Shown: positions 16,246-24,546 of the stretch, piece by piece
Position numbering within the stretch: the first letter of the stretch is position 1
Layout: each line of letters begins with the position of its first letter
NCBI RefSeq assembly: GCF_044466355.1
Contig: NZ_JBITMQ010000007.1
Location: 1-64,000, forward strand
Length of the DNA: 64,000 nucleotides
Origin: Actinophytocola sp044466355
Lineage (GTDB): Bacteria > Actinomycetota > Actinomycetes > Mycobacteriales > Pseudonocardiaceae
Direction of reading: 5' to 3'
The notes under the pieces: generated by a model
What the model saw: only the letters and a program-made list of their open reading frames with translations
The model's database searches: none
What the model was told of the DNA's origin: nothing
Translations under genes and position numbers: made by a program

Positions 16246-17052
16246 TCACCTCGGCTCCCGCTGCCGCAGTTCGGCGATTTCCCGCCGCAACTCTCTCAGC
16301 TCCGCCAGGATCAGCGCGTCCGACGCCGCCTGGTCGGCCGCGTGCCGGTCCTCTGCCTCGACGAGGTCGTCCGTCACGGTCTTCTCCATCCCGCTCACGA
16401 TCACCGCGATGAACAGGTTCAGCACGGCGAAGCTGGAGATCAGGATGTAGATGACGAAGAAGATCCACGCGAGCGGCGCGGCCGCCATCACCTCGCGTGC
16501 GATGTCCGGCCACGCCTCGCCGGTCATCGTCTGGAACAGCGTGAACAACGTGGTGCCCAGGTCACCGAAGTACTGCGGCGAGATCGTGCCGAACAGCTTC
16601 GTGGCCATCACCGCCGCCACGTAGATGATCAGGCCCAGCAGCGCGCCGATCGACGCCATGCCCGGCACGGCCGCGAGCAGCCCCGACACCACCCGTCGCA
16701 TCGCGGGCACCGCCGAGATCAGCCGCAGCGCACGCAGGATCCGCAGCGCGCGCAACACGGAGAACGGGCCGGACGCCGGGATCAGCGAGATCGCGACGAT
16801 CACGAAGTCGAAGACGTTCCACGAGTCGCGGAAGAACCGCCAGCCGTGCGCGTACAGGCGCAGCACCAGCTCGACGGTGAAGATGTAGAGCATCGCGTGG
16901 TCGGCGACGTGCAGCAGGCCGCCGACCTCGCGCAGCACCACAGGAGAGGTTTCGAGGCCCAGTGTGATCGCGTTCACGACGATCACCCAGATGATGAACT
17001 GCTGGAAGCGCTTGTGTTCGACGAGAGCCCGGACGCGGTCCCTGGGTTTCAC
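16246..17052 (-). CDS. Bacterial voltage-gated cation channel (NaChBac/BacNav-like)
   Basis: This 268-residue protein has the single-domain six-helix Ion_trans architecture. S4 (about residues 95-110) has four Arg at three-residue spacing (VLRALRILRALRLIS). The pore loop is FTLFQTMTGEAWPDI (about 180), where NaChBac has TLESWAS; the Glu and Trp are kept, and Leu-Ser is replaced by Gly-Ala. The C-terminus forms a heptad coiled coil (ILAELRELRREIAELRQ), as in tetrameric BacNav channels. The GTG start lies one base after the thiD stop (TGA-C-GTG), so it is translationally coupled to thiC-thiD. Ion selectivity is unknown. Confidence 0.9.
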   Translation of the reverse strand: MKPRDRVRALVEHKRFQQFIIWVIVVNAITLGLETSPVVLREVGGLLHVADHAMLYIFTVELVLRLYAHGWRFFRDSWNVFDFVIVAISLIPASGPFSVLRALRILRALRLISAVPAMRRVVSGLLAAVPGMASIGALLGLIIYVAAVMATKLFGTISPQYFGDLGTTLFTLFQTMTGEAWPDIAREVMAAAPLAWIFFVIYILISSFAVLNLFIAVIVSGMEKTVTDDLVEAEDRHAADQAASDALILAELRELRREIAELRQREPR

Positions 17053-17053
17053 G

Positions 17054-17893
17054 TCAAGAGACTGTAAACGTCCCGTCCTCGGGCAGTCGCCAGAACGCCG
17101 AGACTGGCCCCACCCCGCCACCCAGCGGATACGCGTGCTTCACCGCGTTGGTGACGAACCACTTGCCGAACCGCACCGCGTCCGGGACCGACATGCCGCG
17201 CGCGAGCGCCGAGGAGATCGAGGACGCCATGGTGTCGCCGCCGCCGTGTGTGTGGATGGTGTCGATCCTGGTCGCGGGCAGTTCGAGGAACGTCTCGCCG
17301 TCGTACAGCACGTCGACGCACTGCGGGTCGTCGTGCATGTGGCCGCCCTTGACGAGTGCCCACTGTGGACCCAGCGCGTGCAGTGCCCTGGCGGCCTCGC
17401 GTGCGTCCTCATGCGTGCGCACGTCGTGGCCGATCAGCAGGCGCACCTCGTCGAGGTTGGGTGTGACCAGCGTCGCACGTGGGAACAGCTCGCTGCGCAG
17501 CGCGGCCATCGCGTCGTCCCGCAGCAGTGGGTCGCCGTGCATGGAGGCCGCGACCGGGTCGACGACGAACGGGATGGTGCCGTCCCGTCCGATGTGGACC
17601 CGGTCGCACGCCTTGGCCACCGCCTCGATGATCTCGGCGGTCGCGAGCATGCCGGTCTTCGCGGCCAGCACCCCGATGTCGTCGGCGACGGTCTCGATCT
17701 GCGCGGCGACGACGTCGGGCGGGATCACCGACACACCGCTGACGCCCAGCGAGTTCTGCACGGTGACCGCGGTGACCGCGGTCATGCCGTGGACCCCGCA
17801 CGCGAAGAACGTGCGGAGGTCGGCCTGCAGCCCCGCACCACCGCCGGAGTCGGATCCGGCGATGGTGAGGACGCGGGGCGGAGTGCTGGTCAC
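17054..17893 (-). CDS. thiD: Hydroxymethylpyrimidine/phosphomethylpyrimidine kinase
   Basis: ThiD phosphorylates HMP and HMP-phosphate to the diphosphate used by ThiE. The 279-residue ribokinase-fold protein has VLTIAGSDSGGGAGLQAD at the start, VKGGH near 205, and a DTIHTHGGGDTMASSI segment with the anion hole and catalytic Asp. Family members usually read GTGCTL there; this protein has THGGGD. Its GTG overlaps the thiC stop (GTGA). It is the second gene of the riboswitch-controlled thiC operon. Confidence 0.93.
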   Translation of the reverse strand: MTSTPPRVLTIAGSDSGGGAGLQADLRTFFACGVHGMTAVTAVTVQNSLGVSGVSVIPPDVVAAQIETVADDIGVLAAKTGMLATAEIIEAVAKACDRVHIGRDGTIPFVVDPVAASMHGDPLLRDDAMAALRSELFPRATLVTPNLDEVRLLIGHDVRTHEDAREAARALHALGPQWALVKGGHMHDDPQCVDVLYDGETFLELPATRIDTIHTHGGGDTMASSISSALARGMSVPDAVRFGKWFVTNAVKHAYPLGGGVGPVSAFWRLPEDGTFTVS

Positions 17894-19548
17894 TTGTCGA
17901 CCACCGGCAGGTACACGTGGCGGCCGTGCTCGTGGAAGCGGTCGGACATCTCCTCCATGCCCGCGTCGATCGCGGCCATGTCGGTGAGCCCGTGCTCCTC
18001 GGCGTACTTGCGCACGTCCTGCGTGATGCGCATGGAACAGAACTTGGGACCGCACATGGAACAGAAGTGTGCCGTCTTCGCCGGTTCCGCGGGAAGCGTC
18101 TCGTCGTGGAACGACCGGGCCGTGTCCGGGTCGAGCGACAGGTTGAACTGGTCGGTCCACCGGAACTCGAAGCGCGCCTTGGACAGCGCGTCATCCCACT
18201 CCTGCGCGCGCGGGTGGCCCTTGGCGAGGTCGGCGGAGTGCGCGGCGATCTTGTACGTGATCACGCCGGTCTTCACGTCGTCGCGGTTGGGCAGGCCGAG
18301 GTGCTCCTTCGGTGTGACGTAGCAGAGCATCGCGGTGCCCAGCCAGCCGATCTGCGCGGCACCGATCGCGGACGTGATGTGGTCGTACGCGGGCGCGATG
18401 TCCGTCGCGAGTGGACCGAGCGTGTAGAACGGCGCCTCACCGCACAGTTCCTCCTCCAGGCGGACGTTCTCGGCGATCTTGTGCATGGGCACGTGGCCGG
18501 GACCCTCGATCATCACCTGCACGTCGTGCTCGCGGGCGATGTGGGTCAGTTCGCCGAGCGTGCGCAGCTCCGCGAACTGGGCATCGTCGTTGGCGTCGGC
18601 GATGGAACCGGGGCGCAGGCCGTCGCCGAGCGAGAACGTCACGTCGTAGGCGCGGAGGATCTCGCACAGCTCGACGAAGTTGGTGTAGAGGAAGGACTCC
18701 CGGTGGTGCGCGAGGCACCAGGCGGCCATGATCGACCCGCCGCGCGACACGATCCCGGTGACGCGCCTGGCGGTCAGCGGCACGTACCGCAGCAACACTC
18801 CCGCGTGGACGGTCATGTAGTCGACGCCCTGCTCGCACTGCTCGATCACGGTGTCGCGGTAGACCTCCCACGACAGCTGCGTCGGGTCGCCGCCGACCTT
18901 TTCGAGGGCCTGGTAGATCGGCACCGTGCCGATGGGCACGGGCGAGTTGCGGATGATCCACTCGCGGGTCTCGTGGATGCGTTTGCCGGTCGACAGGTCC
19001 ATCACGGTGTCGGCGCCCCAGCGGGTCGCCCACACCATCTTGTCGACCTCGTCCTCGATGGACGACGACACGGCCGAGTTGCCGATGTTCGCGTTGATCT
19101 TGACGAGGAACTTCTTGCCGATGATCGCGGGCTCGACCTCGGGGTGTTTCCTGTTGACCGGGATCACCGCGCGCCCGATCGCCACCTCGTCGCGGACGAA
19201 CTCGGGATCGACCCCCTCGCGTGCGGCGACGAACCGCATCTCCTTGGTGATGATCCCGGCTTTCGCGTACGCCAGCTGGGAAACGGCGCCGTGCACCGGT
19301 TCCCGTTCGGCGATCCAGTCGGCCCGCAGCGGTGCCAGTCCACTGTGGATGTCGATGGTCGCGTCGTCGTCGGTGTACGGCCCCGAGGTGTCGTACAGCT
19401 CGACGTGCTCGCCGTTGGTCAGGTCCACGCGCCGGAACGGGACCCGCAGGCCGTCAGTGCCGTCGACGTCGCGGTAGACCTTCCGCGATCCGGTGATCGG
19501 CCCGGTGGTCACGCTGGGGCGCACGGAACGGTCGTCAAGAGCAGTCAT
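17890..19548 (-). CDS. thiC: Phosphomethylpyrimidine synthase ThiC
   Basis: ThiC is a radical-SAM enzyme that rearranges aminoimidazole ribotide to HMP-phosphate. The 552-residue protein contains the ThiC core (GNSAVSSSIEDEVDKM, then DLSTG and RGGSIMAAWC). The C-terminal cluster-binding motif CSMCGPKFCSM has the C-x2-C-x4-C spacing typical of ThiC. The ATG is 7 bases after the conserved agggag of a TPP riboswitch. It heads thiC-thiD-channel. Confidence 0.96.
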   Translation of the reverse strand: MTALDDRSVRPSVTTGPITGSRKVYRDVDGTDGLRVPFRRVDLTNGEHVELYDTSGPYTDDDATIDIHSGLAPLRADWIAEREPVHGAVSQLAYAKAGIITKEMRFVAAREGVDPEFVRDEVAIGRAVIPVNRKHPEVEPAIIGKKFLVKINANIGNSAVSSSIEDEVDKMVWATRWGADTVMDLSTGKRIHETREWIIRNSPVPIGTVPIYQALEKVGGDPTQLSWEVYRDTVIEQCEQGVDYMTVHAGVLLRYVPLTARRVTGIVSRGGSIMAAWCLAHHRESFLYTNFVELCEILRAYDVTFSLGDGLRPGSIADANDDAQFAELRTLGELTHIAREHDVQVMIEGPGHVPMHKIAENVRLEEELCGEAPFYTLGPLATDIAPAYDHITSAIGAAQIGWLGTAMLCYVTPKEHLGLPNRDDVKTGVITYKIAAHSADLAKGHPRAQEWDDALSKARFEFRWTDQFNLSLDPDTARSFHDETLPAEPAKTAHFCSMCGPKFCSMRITQDVRKYAEEHGLTDMAAIDAGMEEMSDRFHEHGRHVYLPVVDK

Positions 19549-19554
19549 GGTGGA

Positions 19555-19660
19555 TCTCCCTACGCCGGCATTACCCGGTCAGGTTCGAGCGGTCGGCAGA
19601 ACCGGGTCCGTGACTGGACACCATCTGCCCTCTCAGCCCGCCAAGGCGCGAGCTCCCGCG
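19555..19660 (-). ncRNA. TPP riboswitch (THI element) upstream of thiC
   Basis: Read on the minus strand, the conserved segments GGGAGCTCGCG, GGGCTGAGAGGG, GACCGCTCGAACCTGACC, GGGTAATGCCGGCG and TAGGGAG occur in order, with a longer optional P3 arm. The 3' agggag is 7 bases before the thiC ATG and serves as its ribosome-binding site. Control by direct sequestration is therefore likely, as for thiO. Confidence 0.95.
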
Positions 19661-19753
19661 TTGATTGAGTTGTCGTTCTCGCCTCCCGACCATAACCAGC
19701 CATTCGGGGCACTGCCAAGGGCGAGATCGGCCGGACGGCGATAGCGTGCACGC

Positions 19754-20308
19754 GTGCACGCCAACCCGGTGGCAGCCAAACCCTGTGCGACCTGCGGCGA
19801 TCTGACGGGCCGCGGCTACCCGTCGTGCGCCGGTTGCGTGGCGGAGGTCGACCGTCCGTGGCTGACGGCGTGGGCCGAGCTCCCCGACGCGGACCCCGAA
19901 CGGGTGGCCGACGCCCCGGCAGGTGACTACCCGTGGGCGTGCGTCGACTGGGCACTGCGCCAGCTGCGGTGCGCGGGCTGCGGCGGCGAACTCGCCGCGG
20001 GCGCCCCCGACTGCGTCGGCTGCGCGACCGCGGACGCGGCACGCTGGGAGCTGGTGCCGCCGACCGCGCACGACGTCGTCCTGCGGGCGGCGGTCGTGGC
20101 GTTGCGCGCGCCGACCTGGCGCAGGCAGGCCGTGGCGTCGACGTGGCGGCTGCTGCTGCCGTTCGTGGTGGCGGGCGCGGTGCCGACCGGGTCCGAGGTG
20201 CGCGAGGTCAGGACGCAGGTGGTGGCGGGCCGGTACGAGGAGCTGGCCTCGGTGGAGGTGCTGCCGCTCGAGGTGCCGCTGCTGCCGTGGCGCCGGTCAA
20301 CGGTCTAG
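19754..20308 (+). CDS. Double zinc-ribbon protein, unknown function
   Basis: This 184-residue protein has two CxxC pairs near the N-terminus (CATC, CAGC) and two more around residue 75 (CAGCGGEL, CVGC). Together they suggest two treble-clef or ribbon-type zinc sites. The rest is Ala/Val/Arg-rich with an amphipathic C-terminal half (about 110-184). Start GTG 19754 has no clear Shine-Dalgarno. The gene is divergent from thiC and its 3' end overlaps the LysE-like gene by 12 bases. No family is recognised. Confidence 0.65.
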   Translation: MHANPVAAKPCATCGDLTGRGYPSCAGCVAEVDRPWLTAWAELPDADPERVADAPAGDYPWACVDWALRQLRCAGCGGELAAGAPDCVGCATADAARWELVPPTAHDVVLRAAVVALRAPTWRRQAVASTWRLLLPFVVAGAVPTGSEVREVRTQVVAGRYEELASVEVLPLEVPLLPWRRSTV

Positions 20309-20800
20309 GGCGAGCTTCACGCCGAGGCCGATCAGCACCGCGCCGGACCACCGTTCGACCGTGCTCTGGTGCCGCCGCAGCCGGTCGACGACCGTGGTGA
20401 TCAGCCCGGCGATGACCAGATACCAGAGCGTGTCGATCACGACCCACGCCACCGCGAGCGCGATCAGCGCCCACCGCCCGGCGTCCGGGGAGACGAACTG
20501 CGGCAGGAACGAGATCGCGAACACGGGGAGCTTCGGGTTGGCGAGGTTGACCAGCAGCCCGGCCCGGAAGCCGCCGCCCGATGGTGCGCCGGTCTCGCGG
20601 TGCTTGCCGAACAGCGCCCGGGCGCCGAACCAGAGCAGCACGGCGACGCCCGCCACCCGGAGGGTTTGGTAGGCCACTTCGGACGCGACGAGCAGCACGG
20701 ACAACCCGAGGCCCGCGGCCAGCGCCCAGAACGCGACGCCGGTCTCCAGCCCGACCCGGCCCACCGACAACGCCCAACCGATTTTGGCGGGGTTGTCCAC
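20297..20800 (-). pseudogene. LysE/RhtB-type exporter, 5' truncated
   Basis: The sequence matches the LysE amino-acid exporter family from about its second membrane helix onward (LLWFGARALFGK, GFRAGLLVNLANPKLPVFAISFLPQF). Family members are about 205 residues and start with a TPGP-containing first helix. Here the frame begins at a GTG just before the second helix (167 residues) and no frame upstream encodes the missing helix. The start codon region is overlapped by two DnaA-box sequences. It is either a degraded gene or an N-terminally deleted protein. Confidence 0.6.
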
Positions 20801-20820
20801 AGGTCGGTCGGTTGTCCACA
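20793..20820. promoter_or_regulatory. Two DnaA-box-like sequences
   Basis: TTGTCCACA occurs twice in the same orientation (20793-20801 and 20812-20820), 19 bases start to start. This is the preferred DnaA box of high-GC actinobacteria. The sites lie at the 5' end of the truncated LysE-like gene. Two boxes are too few for an origin. Confidence 0.5.
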
Positions 20821-21030
20821 GGCAAGATCGAGATCGGCCCGTCTGTCGGTGGGTACAGGTAGGCTGGCAAGGCGGGTGGCCCCCGGGAACGGGTGGGGCT
20901 TGAGGTTACGTACTTTGCGGGCCGTGTCGTTCTTTGGTCGCGTACGGGGTGGCAGCGCGGACCAGTACGGCGATGTTCCTGCTGTCCCGGTCGGCGTCCG
21001 CAACGCGTACACGTGGTGCGCGCGTGCCGG
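20821..21030. other. 210-bp intergenic stretch, no gene supported
   Basis: This stretch lies between the truncated LysE-like gene and the end of the HtrA-like gene. A plus-strand frame starting GTG 20924 (SFFGRVRGG...) is open here but runs into the antisense of the protease gene, so it is not called. The missing LysE N-terminus is not encoded. Confidence 0.6.
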
Positions 21031-21942
21031 TCAGCCGACCGTCAGCTCGGTCGGGCGCGCGTACACGTCGACCATCGCGCCGTTGCGCAGCACGGTGATC
21101 GCCAGGTCTGTGCCGATGACCTCCGCGAACAGCCTGCGCTGGATGCCCTGCGCGTCCTGGACCTGTTCCCGGGCGACGGTCAGCACCAGGTCGCCCTTCC
21201 GCAGCCCTGCCCGGTCGGCGGGACCGCCCGCCACCACCTCGATCACCCGCAGGCCCGCCTTCTGGCCATGCCGCTCCGCGACGTCGTCCGGCAGCGGTGC
21301 GGGCACGCCGACCACGCCGAGGTACGCCCGTCGCACGCGGCCTTCCACCATCAGCGTGTCGACGATCCGGCGGGTCGTCGCGTTGATCGGGACCGCCAGG
21401 CCCAGACCGAATCCCGCGACCGCGGTGTTGATGCCGACCACCCGGGCCCGCGAGTCCGCCAGCGCGCCGCCCGAGTTGCCCGGGTTCAGCGCCGCGTCGG
21501 TCTGGATCACGTCCTCGATCACGCGGGCCGCCTGGCCCTGCCGCACGGGGAGCGACCGGCCCAGCGCGCTCACGACGCCGGCCGTCACCGAACCGGCCAG
21601 GCCGAGCGGGGAGCCGACCGCGACGACCAGTTGGCCGACCACCAGGTCGTCGGCGTCGCCGAGGTCGGCGGGGGCCGGGGCGGTGCGGGCCTTCAGCACC
21701 GCCAGGTCCGACAGCGGGTCCGCGCCGACGACGTCGAAGGGGGACTCCTCGCCGTCCGCGTACGTCGCCTCGCCTCGCGACGAGCCGCCGACGACATGGG
21801 CGTTCGTCAGCAGGTGGCCCTCGTCGGTGAACACCACCGCGGAGCCGCCGCCGCGGCGCAGCGTCACGCTCGCCACGTGCGGTGTCAGTGTTCTCGCCAC
21901 CTCGCTCACCGTGCGCGAGTAGGCGTCCAGCTCGTCGGACAT
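21031..21942 (-). CDS. HtrA/DegP-like serine protease with PDZ domain, no signal peptide
   Basis: The 303-residue protein has a trypsin-like protease domain with His in LLTNAHVV, Asp in DPLSDLAVL and Ser in LNPGNSGGAL. One C-terminal PDZ domain follows (about 215-300, YLGVVGVPAP ... GGPADRAGLRKGD). Unlike exported DegP homologues, it lacks a signal peptide or membrane anchor, so it is probably cytosolic. ATG 21942 is taken as the start; in-frame GTG 21951 and TTG 21957 are alternatives, and a TGTAAT hexamer 5 bases before 21951 leaves a leaderless start possible. Confidence 0.85.
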   Translation of the reverse strand: MSDELDAYSRTVSEVARTLTPHVASVTLRRGGGSAVVFTDEGHLLTNAHVVGGSSRGEATYADGEESPFDVVGADPLSDLAVLKARTAPAPADLGDADDLVVGQLVVAVGSPLGLAGSVTAGVVSALGRSLPVRQGQAARVIEDVIQTDAALNPGNSGGALADSRARVVGINTAVAGFGLGLAVPINATTRRIVDTLMVEGRVRRAYLGVVGVPAPLPDDVAERHGQKAGLRVIEVVAGGPADRAGLRKGDLVLTVAREQVQDAQGIQRRLFAEVIGTDLAITVLRNGAMVDVYARPTELTVG

Positions 21943-22015
21943 CGCACTCACCGCCAATTACACCGTTGCACCCAGTACAAATGTGCGCCGGTGAGTGTTT
22001 GTTCCGCGTTCGCCG

Positions 22016-22912
22016 TCAGCGGACGTCGGCGTTGGCGCCGGTGAGCACGGTTGCGACCGACTCGGTGCCGAGCTTGGGGATCGCCGCGAGGCCCGCCGCG
22101 CCCGCTGGTTCCAGCAGCACGCCGAGCGTCTCGGCCGCCAGGGCCATGGCGGCCCGGAGTTCGTCATCGGTCACGAGGACCATGTCGTCCACGAGTGCGC
22201 GGAGGCGTGTCACCGCGACGGGTTCCGGGCGGCTGATCGTGATGCCCGCGGCGAACGCGTTCTCCTGCGGGACCGTCACCACCGCGCCCTGCCGCCAGCT
22301 CTCCACCAGTGCGGGCGCGGCCGCCGCCGCGACGCCGACGACCCGTACGCCCGGCCGCTTTTCCTTGACCCAGCACGCGATTCCGCTGATCAACGCGCCG
22401 TCGCCGACCGGGACGACCACCGTGTCGAACGACTCGGTGGCCAGCTCGACACCGATCGAGCCCGCGCCCTCGGCGATCGCCGGGTGCAGGCCGTCGCTCA
22501 GGTAGACGCGGCCGGGGCCCGTCACCGCCTTCGCGGCTTCCTTCGCGTCTCCGTCGACCTCGTGCACGACCGCGCCGGTCGCGGTCATGCGCGCCAGCTT
22601 CACCGGCGACGTGCCCGCGGGCACGAACACCTCCGCCCGCAGCCCGCGGCGCCGTGCCGCGTAACCCACGGCCTGCCCGAAGTTGCCGCCGGTGGACGAG
22701 CACACGACCGTCGAACCCGCCGGCAGGGCGGCGATCGCGAAGTCCGCGCCACGGCCCTTGAAGCTGCGCAACGGGTTCAGCGTCTCGACCTTCGTCAGCA
22801 CCCGCGTGCCCAGCCGGGTGCACAGCTGGTCGTCGACGTACTGCGGGGTGTGCAGGAAGACCGGGTCGATCTCCCGCGCCGCCCGGGCGATCCGGTCGAG
22901 GTCGAGGTCCAC
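22016..22912 (-). CDS. PLP-dependent threonine dehydratase/threonine synthase-like enzyme
   Basis: This 298-residue fold-type II PLP enzyme has the lysine in NPLRSFKGRGA (about residue 50), the STGGNFGQAVGYA loop (about 75) and a C-terminal LEPAGAAGLAA segment. It is related to threonine dehydratase, diaminopropionate ammonia-lyase and threonine synthase. The exact substrate cannot be fixed. Its GTG start lies 3 bases after the def stop, so it is cotranscribed with peptide deformylase. A different dehydratase at about 10-11 kb shares only the general fold. Confidence 0.82.
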   Translation of the reverse strand: MDLDLDRIARAAREIDPVFLHTPQYVDDQLCTRLGTRVLTKVETLNPLRSFKGRGADFAIAALPAGSTVVCSSTGGNFGQAVGYAARRRGLRAEVFVPAGTSPVKLARMTATGAVVHEVDGDAKEAAKAVTGPGRVYLSDGLHPAIAEGAGSIGVELATESFDTVVVPVGDGALISGIACWVKEKRPGVRVVGVAAAAAPALVESWRQGAVVTVPQENAFAAGITISRPEPVAVTRLRALVDDMVLVTDDELRAAMALAAETLGVLLEPAGAAGLAAIPKLGTESVATVLTGANADVR

Positions 22913-22915
22913 GTG

Positions 22916-23485
22916 CTAGACCTCCGGCTCGTCCTCCACGGCCGGGTTCCACGACAGGCCCGGCTGGCCCCAGCCGTTGCGCTTGAGCATGCGCTTCGAC
23001 TCCTTGTTGTAGCGGCCGACGAGACGGCTCAGGTACAGGAACCCGTCGAGGTGGTCGGTCTCGTGCTGCAGGCAGCGCGCGAAGTAGCCGGTGCCCTCGA
23101 CCTCGACCGGCTCGCCGTCGAGGTCCTGCCCGGTGACCTTCGCCCACCGCGCGCGGCCGGTCGGGAACGACTCGCCGGGCACCGACAGGCAACCCTCGAG
23201 GTCGTCGTCGGGGTCGGGCATGGTCTCGGGCCGCTCGGACGTCTCGAGCACCGGGTTGACGACCACGCCGCGGTGCCGCACGCCCTCGTCGTCGGGGCAG
23301 TCGTAGACGAACACGCGCAGGTCGACGCCGATCTGGTTGGCCGCGAGGCCGACGCCACGGGCAGCCGCCATGGTCTCGAACATGTCGTCGACCAGCGTCC
23401 GCAGCTCGTCGTCGAACGTGTCGACCTTGCGCACGGGGTTGTGCAGGACAGGGTCGCCTGCGATCCGGATCGGGTGAACTGCCAT
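22916..23485 (-). CDS. def: Peptide deformylase
   Basis: Def removes the formyl group from nascent N-terminal methionine. The 189-residue protein has all three motifs: GVGLAANQIG (about 45), EGCLSVPG (about 100, metal Cys) and QHETDHLDG (about 140, metal His pair and catalytic Glu). The basic C-terminal extension (RMLKRNGWGQPGLSWNP) matches actinobacterial homologues. It is divergent from the DUF3263 gene, as in M. tuberculosis Rv0429c/Rv0430. A 26-bp palindrome lies in the shared intergenic region. Confidence 0.95.
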   Translation of the reverse strand: MAVHPIRIAGDPVLHNPVRKVDTFDDELRTLVDDMFETMAAARGVGLAANQIGVDLRVFVYDCPDDEGVRHRGVVVNPVLETSERPETMPDPDDDLEGCLSVPGESFPTGRARWAKVTGQDLDGEPVEVEGTGYFARCLQHETDHLDGFLYLSRLVGRYNKESKRMLKRNGWGQPGLSWNPAVEDEPEV

Positions 23486-23552
23486 GGCGCGAACTGTAGT
23501 CAACCGGGTGCGTTGTCCCGGCGGGGACGGCGGTAGCGTGATGTAATGGCAC

Positions 23553-23578
23553 CCGGAATCACACGCGTGTGATTCCGG
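23553..23578. promoter_or_regulatory. Perfect 26-bp palindrome between def and the DUF3263 gene
   Basis: A perfect palindrome centred on 23565/23566, containing AATCACACGCGTGTGATT, lies 31 bases upstream of the DUF3263 ATG and 68 bases from the def ATG. Its length and position suit a dimeric regulator; a hairpin role is less likely because there is no loop. Confidence 0.65.
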
Positions 23579-23608
23579 TTCGGACCCGACCTGGTGGCGA
23601 GGAGCCAG

Positions 23609-23914
23609 ATGGACGCCGCGGAGTTGCCGGCAGAGCCCGACGGTGGCCTGCCCGCGACCGGTGAGCTGACGCAGCGCGAACGCGAGATCCTGGCGTTCGA
23701 GCGCCAGTGGTGGAAGTACGCGGGCGCCAAGGAACAGGCGATCCGCGAGCTCTTCGACATGTCGCCGACGCGGTACTACCAGCTGGTCAACCGGCTGATC
23801 GACAAGAGCGACGCGCTCGTGGCCGACCCGATGCTGGTCAAGCGGTTGCGCAGGTTGCGGACCACTCGTCAGCGCGCCCGGATGGCGCCGAGGCTGGGTG
23901 CCGAGCGGCAATGA
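23609..23914 (+). CDS. DUF3263 family protein (putative DNA-binding)
   Basis: This 101-residue protein carries the DUF3263 core LTQREREILAFERQWWKYAGAKEQAIRELF-type sequence (about residues 20-50, landmarks RERE, WWKYAG), followed by a helix-turn-helix-like SPTRYYQLVNRLID. It resembles Rv0430 of M. tuberculosis. Regulators of this shape read one DNA site as dimers, so the adjacent palindrome is a plausible target (inference). ATG 23609 follows gcgaggag. The next gene overlaps by ATGA. Confidence 0.85.
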   Translation: MDAAELPAEPDGGLPATGELTQREREILAFERQWWKYAGAKEQAIRELFDMSPTRYYQLVNRLIDKSDALVADPMLVKRLRRLRTTRQRARMAPRLGAERQ

Positions 23915-24540
23915 CCTCGCCCGACTCCGGTTCGACGCGGCCACTGCGGGTCGCGGGTGTCGCGCTGCTCGGCGTGGCGGTGGTGGCCCTCGTCATCGGC
24001 CTGATCACGATGTTCGGCGGCAACGGCGACGGCCGCGCCGACGGCAACGGCGAGGAACGCCCGCCCGAGTCGACGTCGACCTCCGAGGCCTCGTCCCTGC
24101 CGGGCAACCCGCCGTCGTCGAGGACGACGTCGAAGTCCGTGCCGCCGACGACCACCACCCAGCCCAGCGCCCCGACTACGACGACCACCACCGGCGCCGC
24201 CCCGCCTGGCGACGGCAACGGTGAGCCGGAGAAGTCCGTTCCGGTGCGGGTGCTGAACAACAGCAAGATCAAAGGCCTGGCCGCGACCGCCGGCGAGGAC
24301 CTGAAGGCCGACGGCTGGCAGGTGGTCGGAATCGGCAACTACTCGGCGACGAACCTGCCCGAGACGACGGTCTTCTTCCGGCCGGGCACGTCGGAGGAGG
24401 CCGCGGCACGCGCGCTGGCGGCCGCGTTCGGGTTGGCCGTCGAGCCACGGATCGACACCCTCGCCGACCAGCCGGCAGGCGTACTCGTCGTGGTGACGAA
24501 CGACTACGCCGACACAGGCGGCGGCAAAAACGAAGGCTGA
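23911..24540 (+). CDS. LytR_C-domain membrane protein, VirR-like (Rv0431 homologue by position and layout)
   Basis: This 209-residue protein has a short cytosolic start, one transmembrane helix (about 14-36), a Thr/Ser/Pro-rich linker (about 45-105) and a C-terminal LytR_C domain (about 110-205; VRVLNNSKIKGLAATAGEDLKADGW as landmarks VLNNS and GLA). In M. tuberculosis, VirR (Rv0431) holds the same position after a DUF3263 gene and is linked to envelope integrity and vesicle release. The shared order supports orthology. It ends just before palindromic repeat copy 3. Confidence 0.82.
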   Translation: MTSPDSGSTRPLRVAGVALLGVAVVALVIGLITMFGGNGDGRADGNGEERPPESTSTSEASSLPGNPPSSRTTSKSVPPTTTTQPSAPTTTTTTGAAPPGDGNGEPEKSVPVRVLNNSKIKGLAATAGEDLKADGWQVVGIGNYSATNLPETTVFFRPGTSEEAAARALAAAFGLAVEPRIDTLADQPAGVLVVVTNDYADTGGGKNEG

Positions 24541-24546
24541 CACAAA

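Noticed and set aside
20793..20820. Replication origin from two DnaA boxes
   Set aside because: An actinobacterial oriC has many more boxes and lies near dnaA/dnaN; neither is present. A single further TTGTCCACA occurs near 45842.
20924..21063. Plus-strand small gene starting SFFGRVRGG
   Set aside because: The frame runs into the antisense of the HtrA-like gene, has no ribosome-binding site and no family match.
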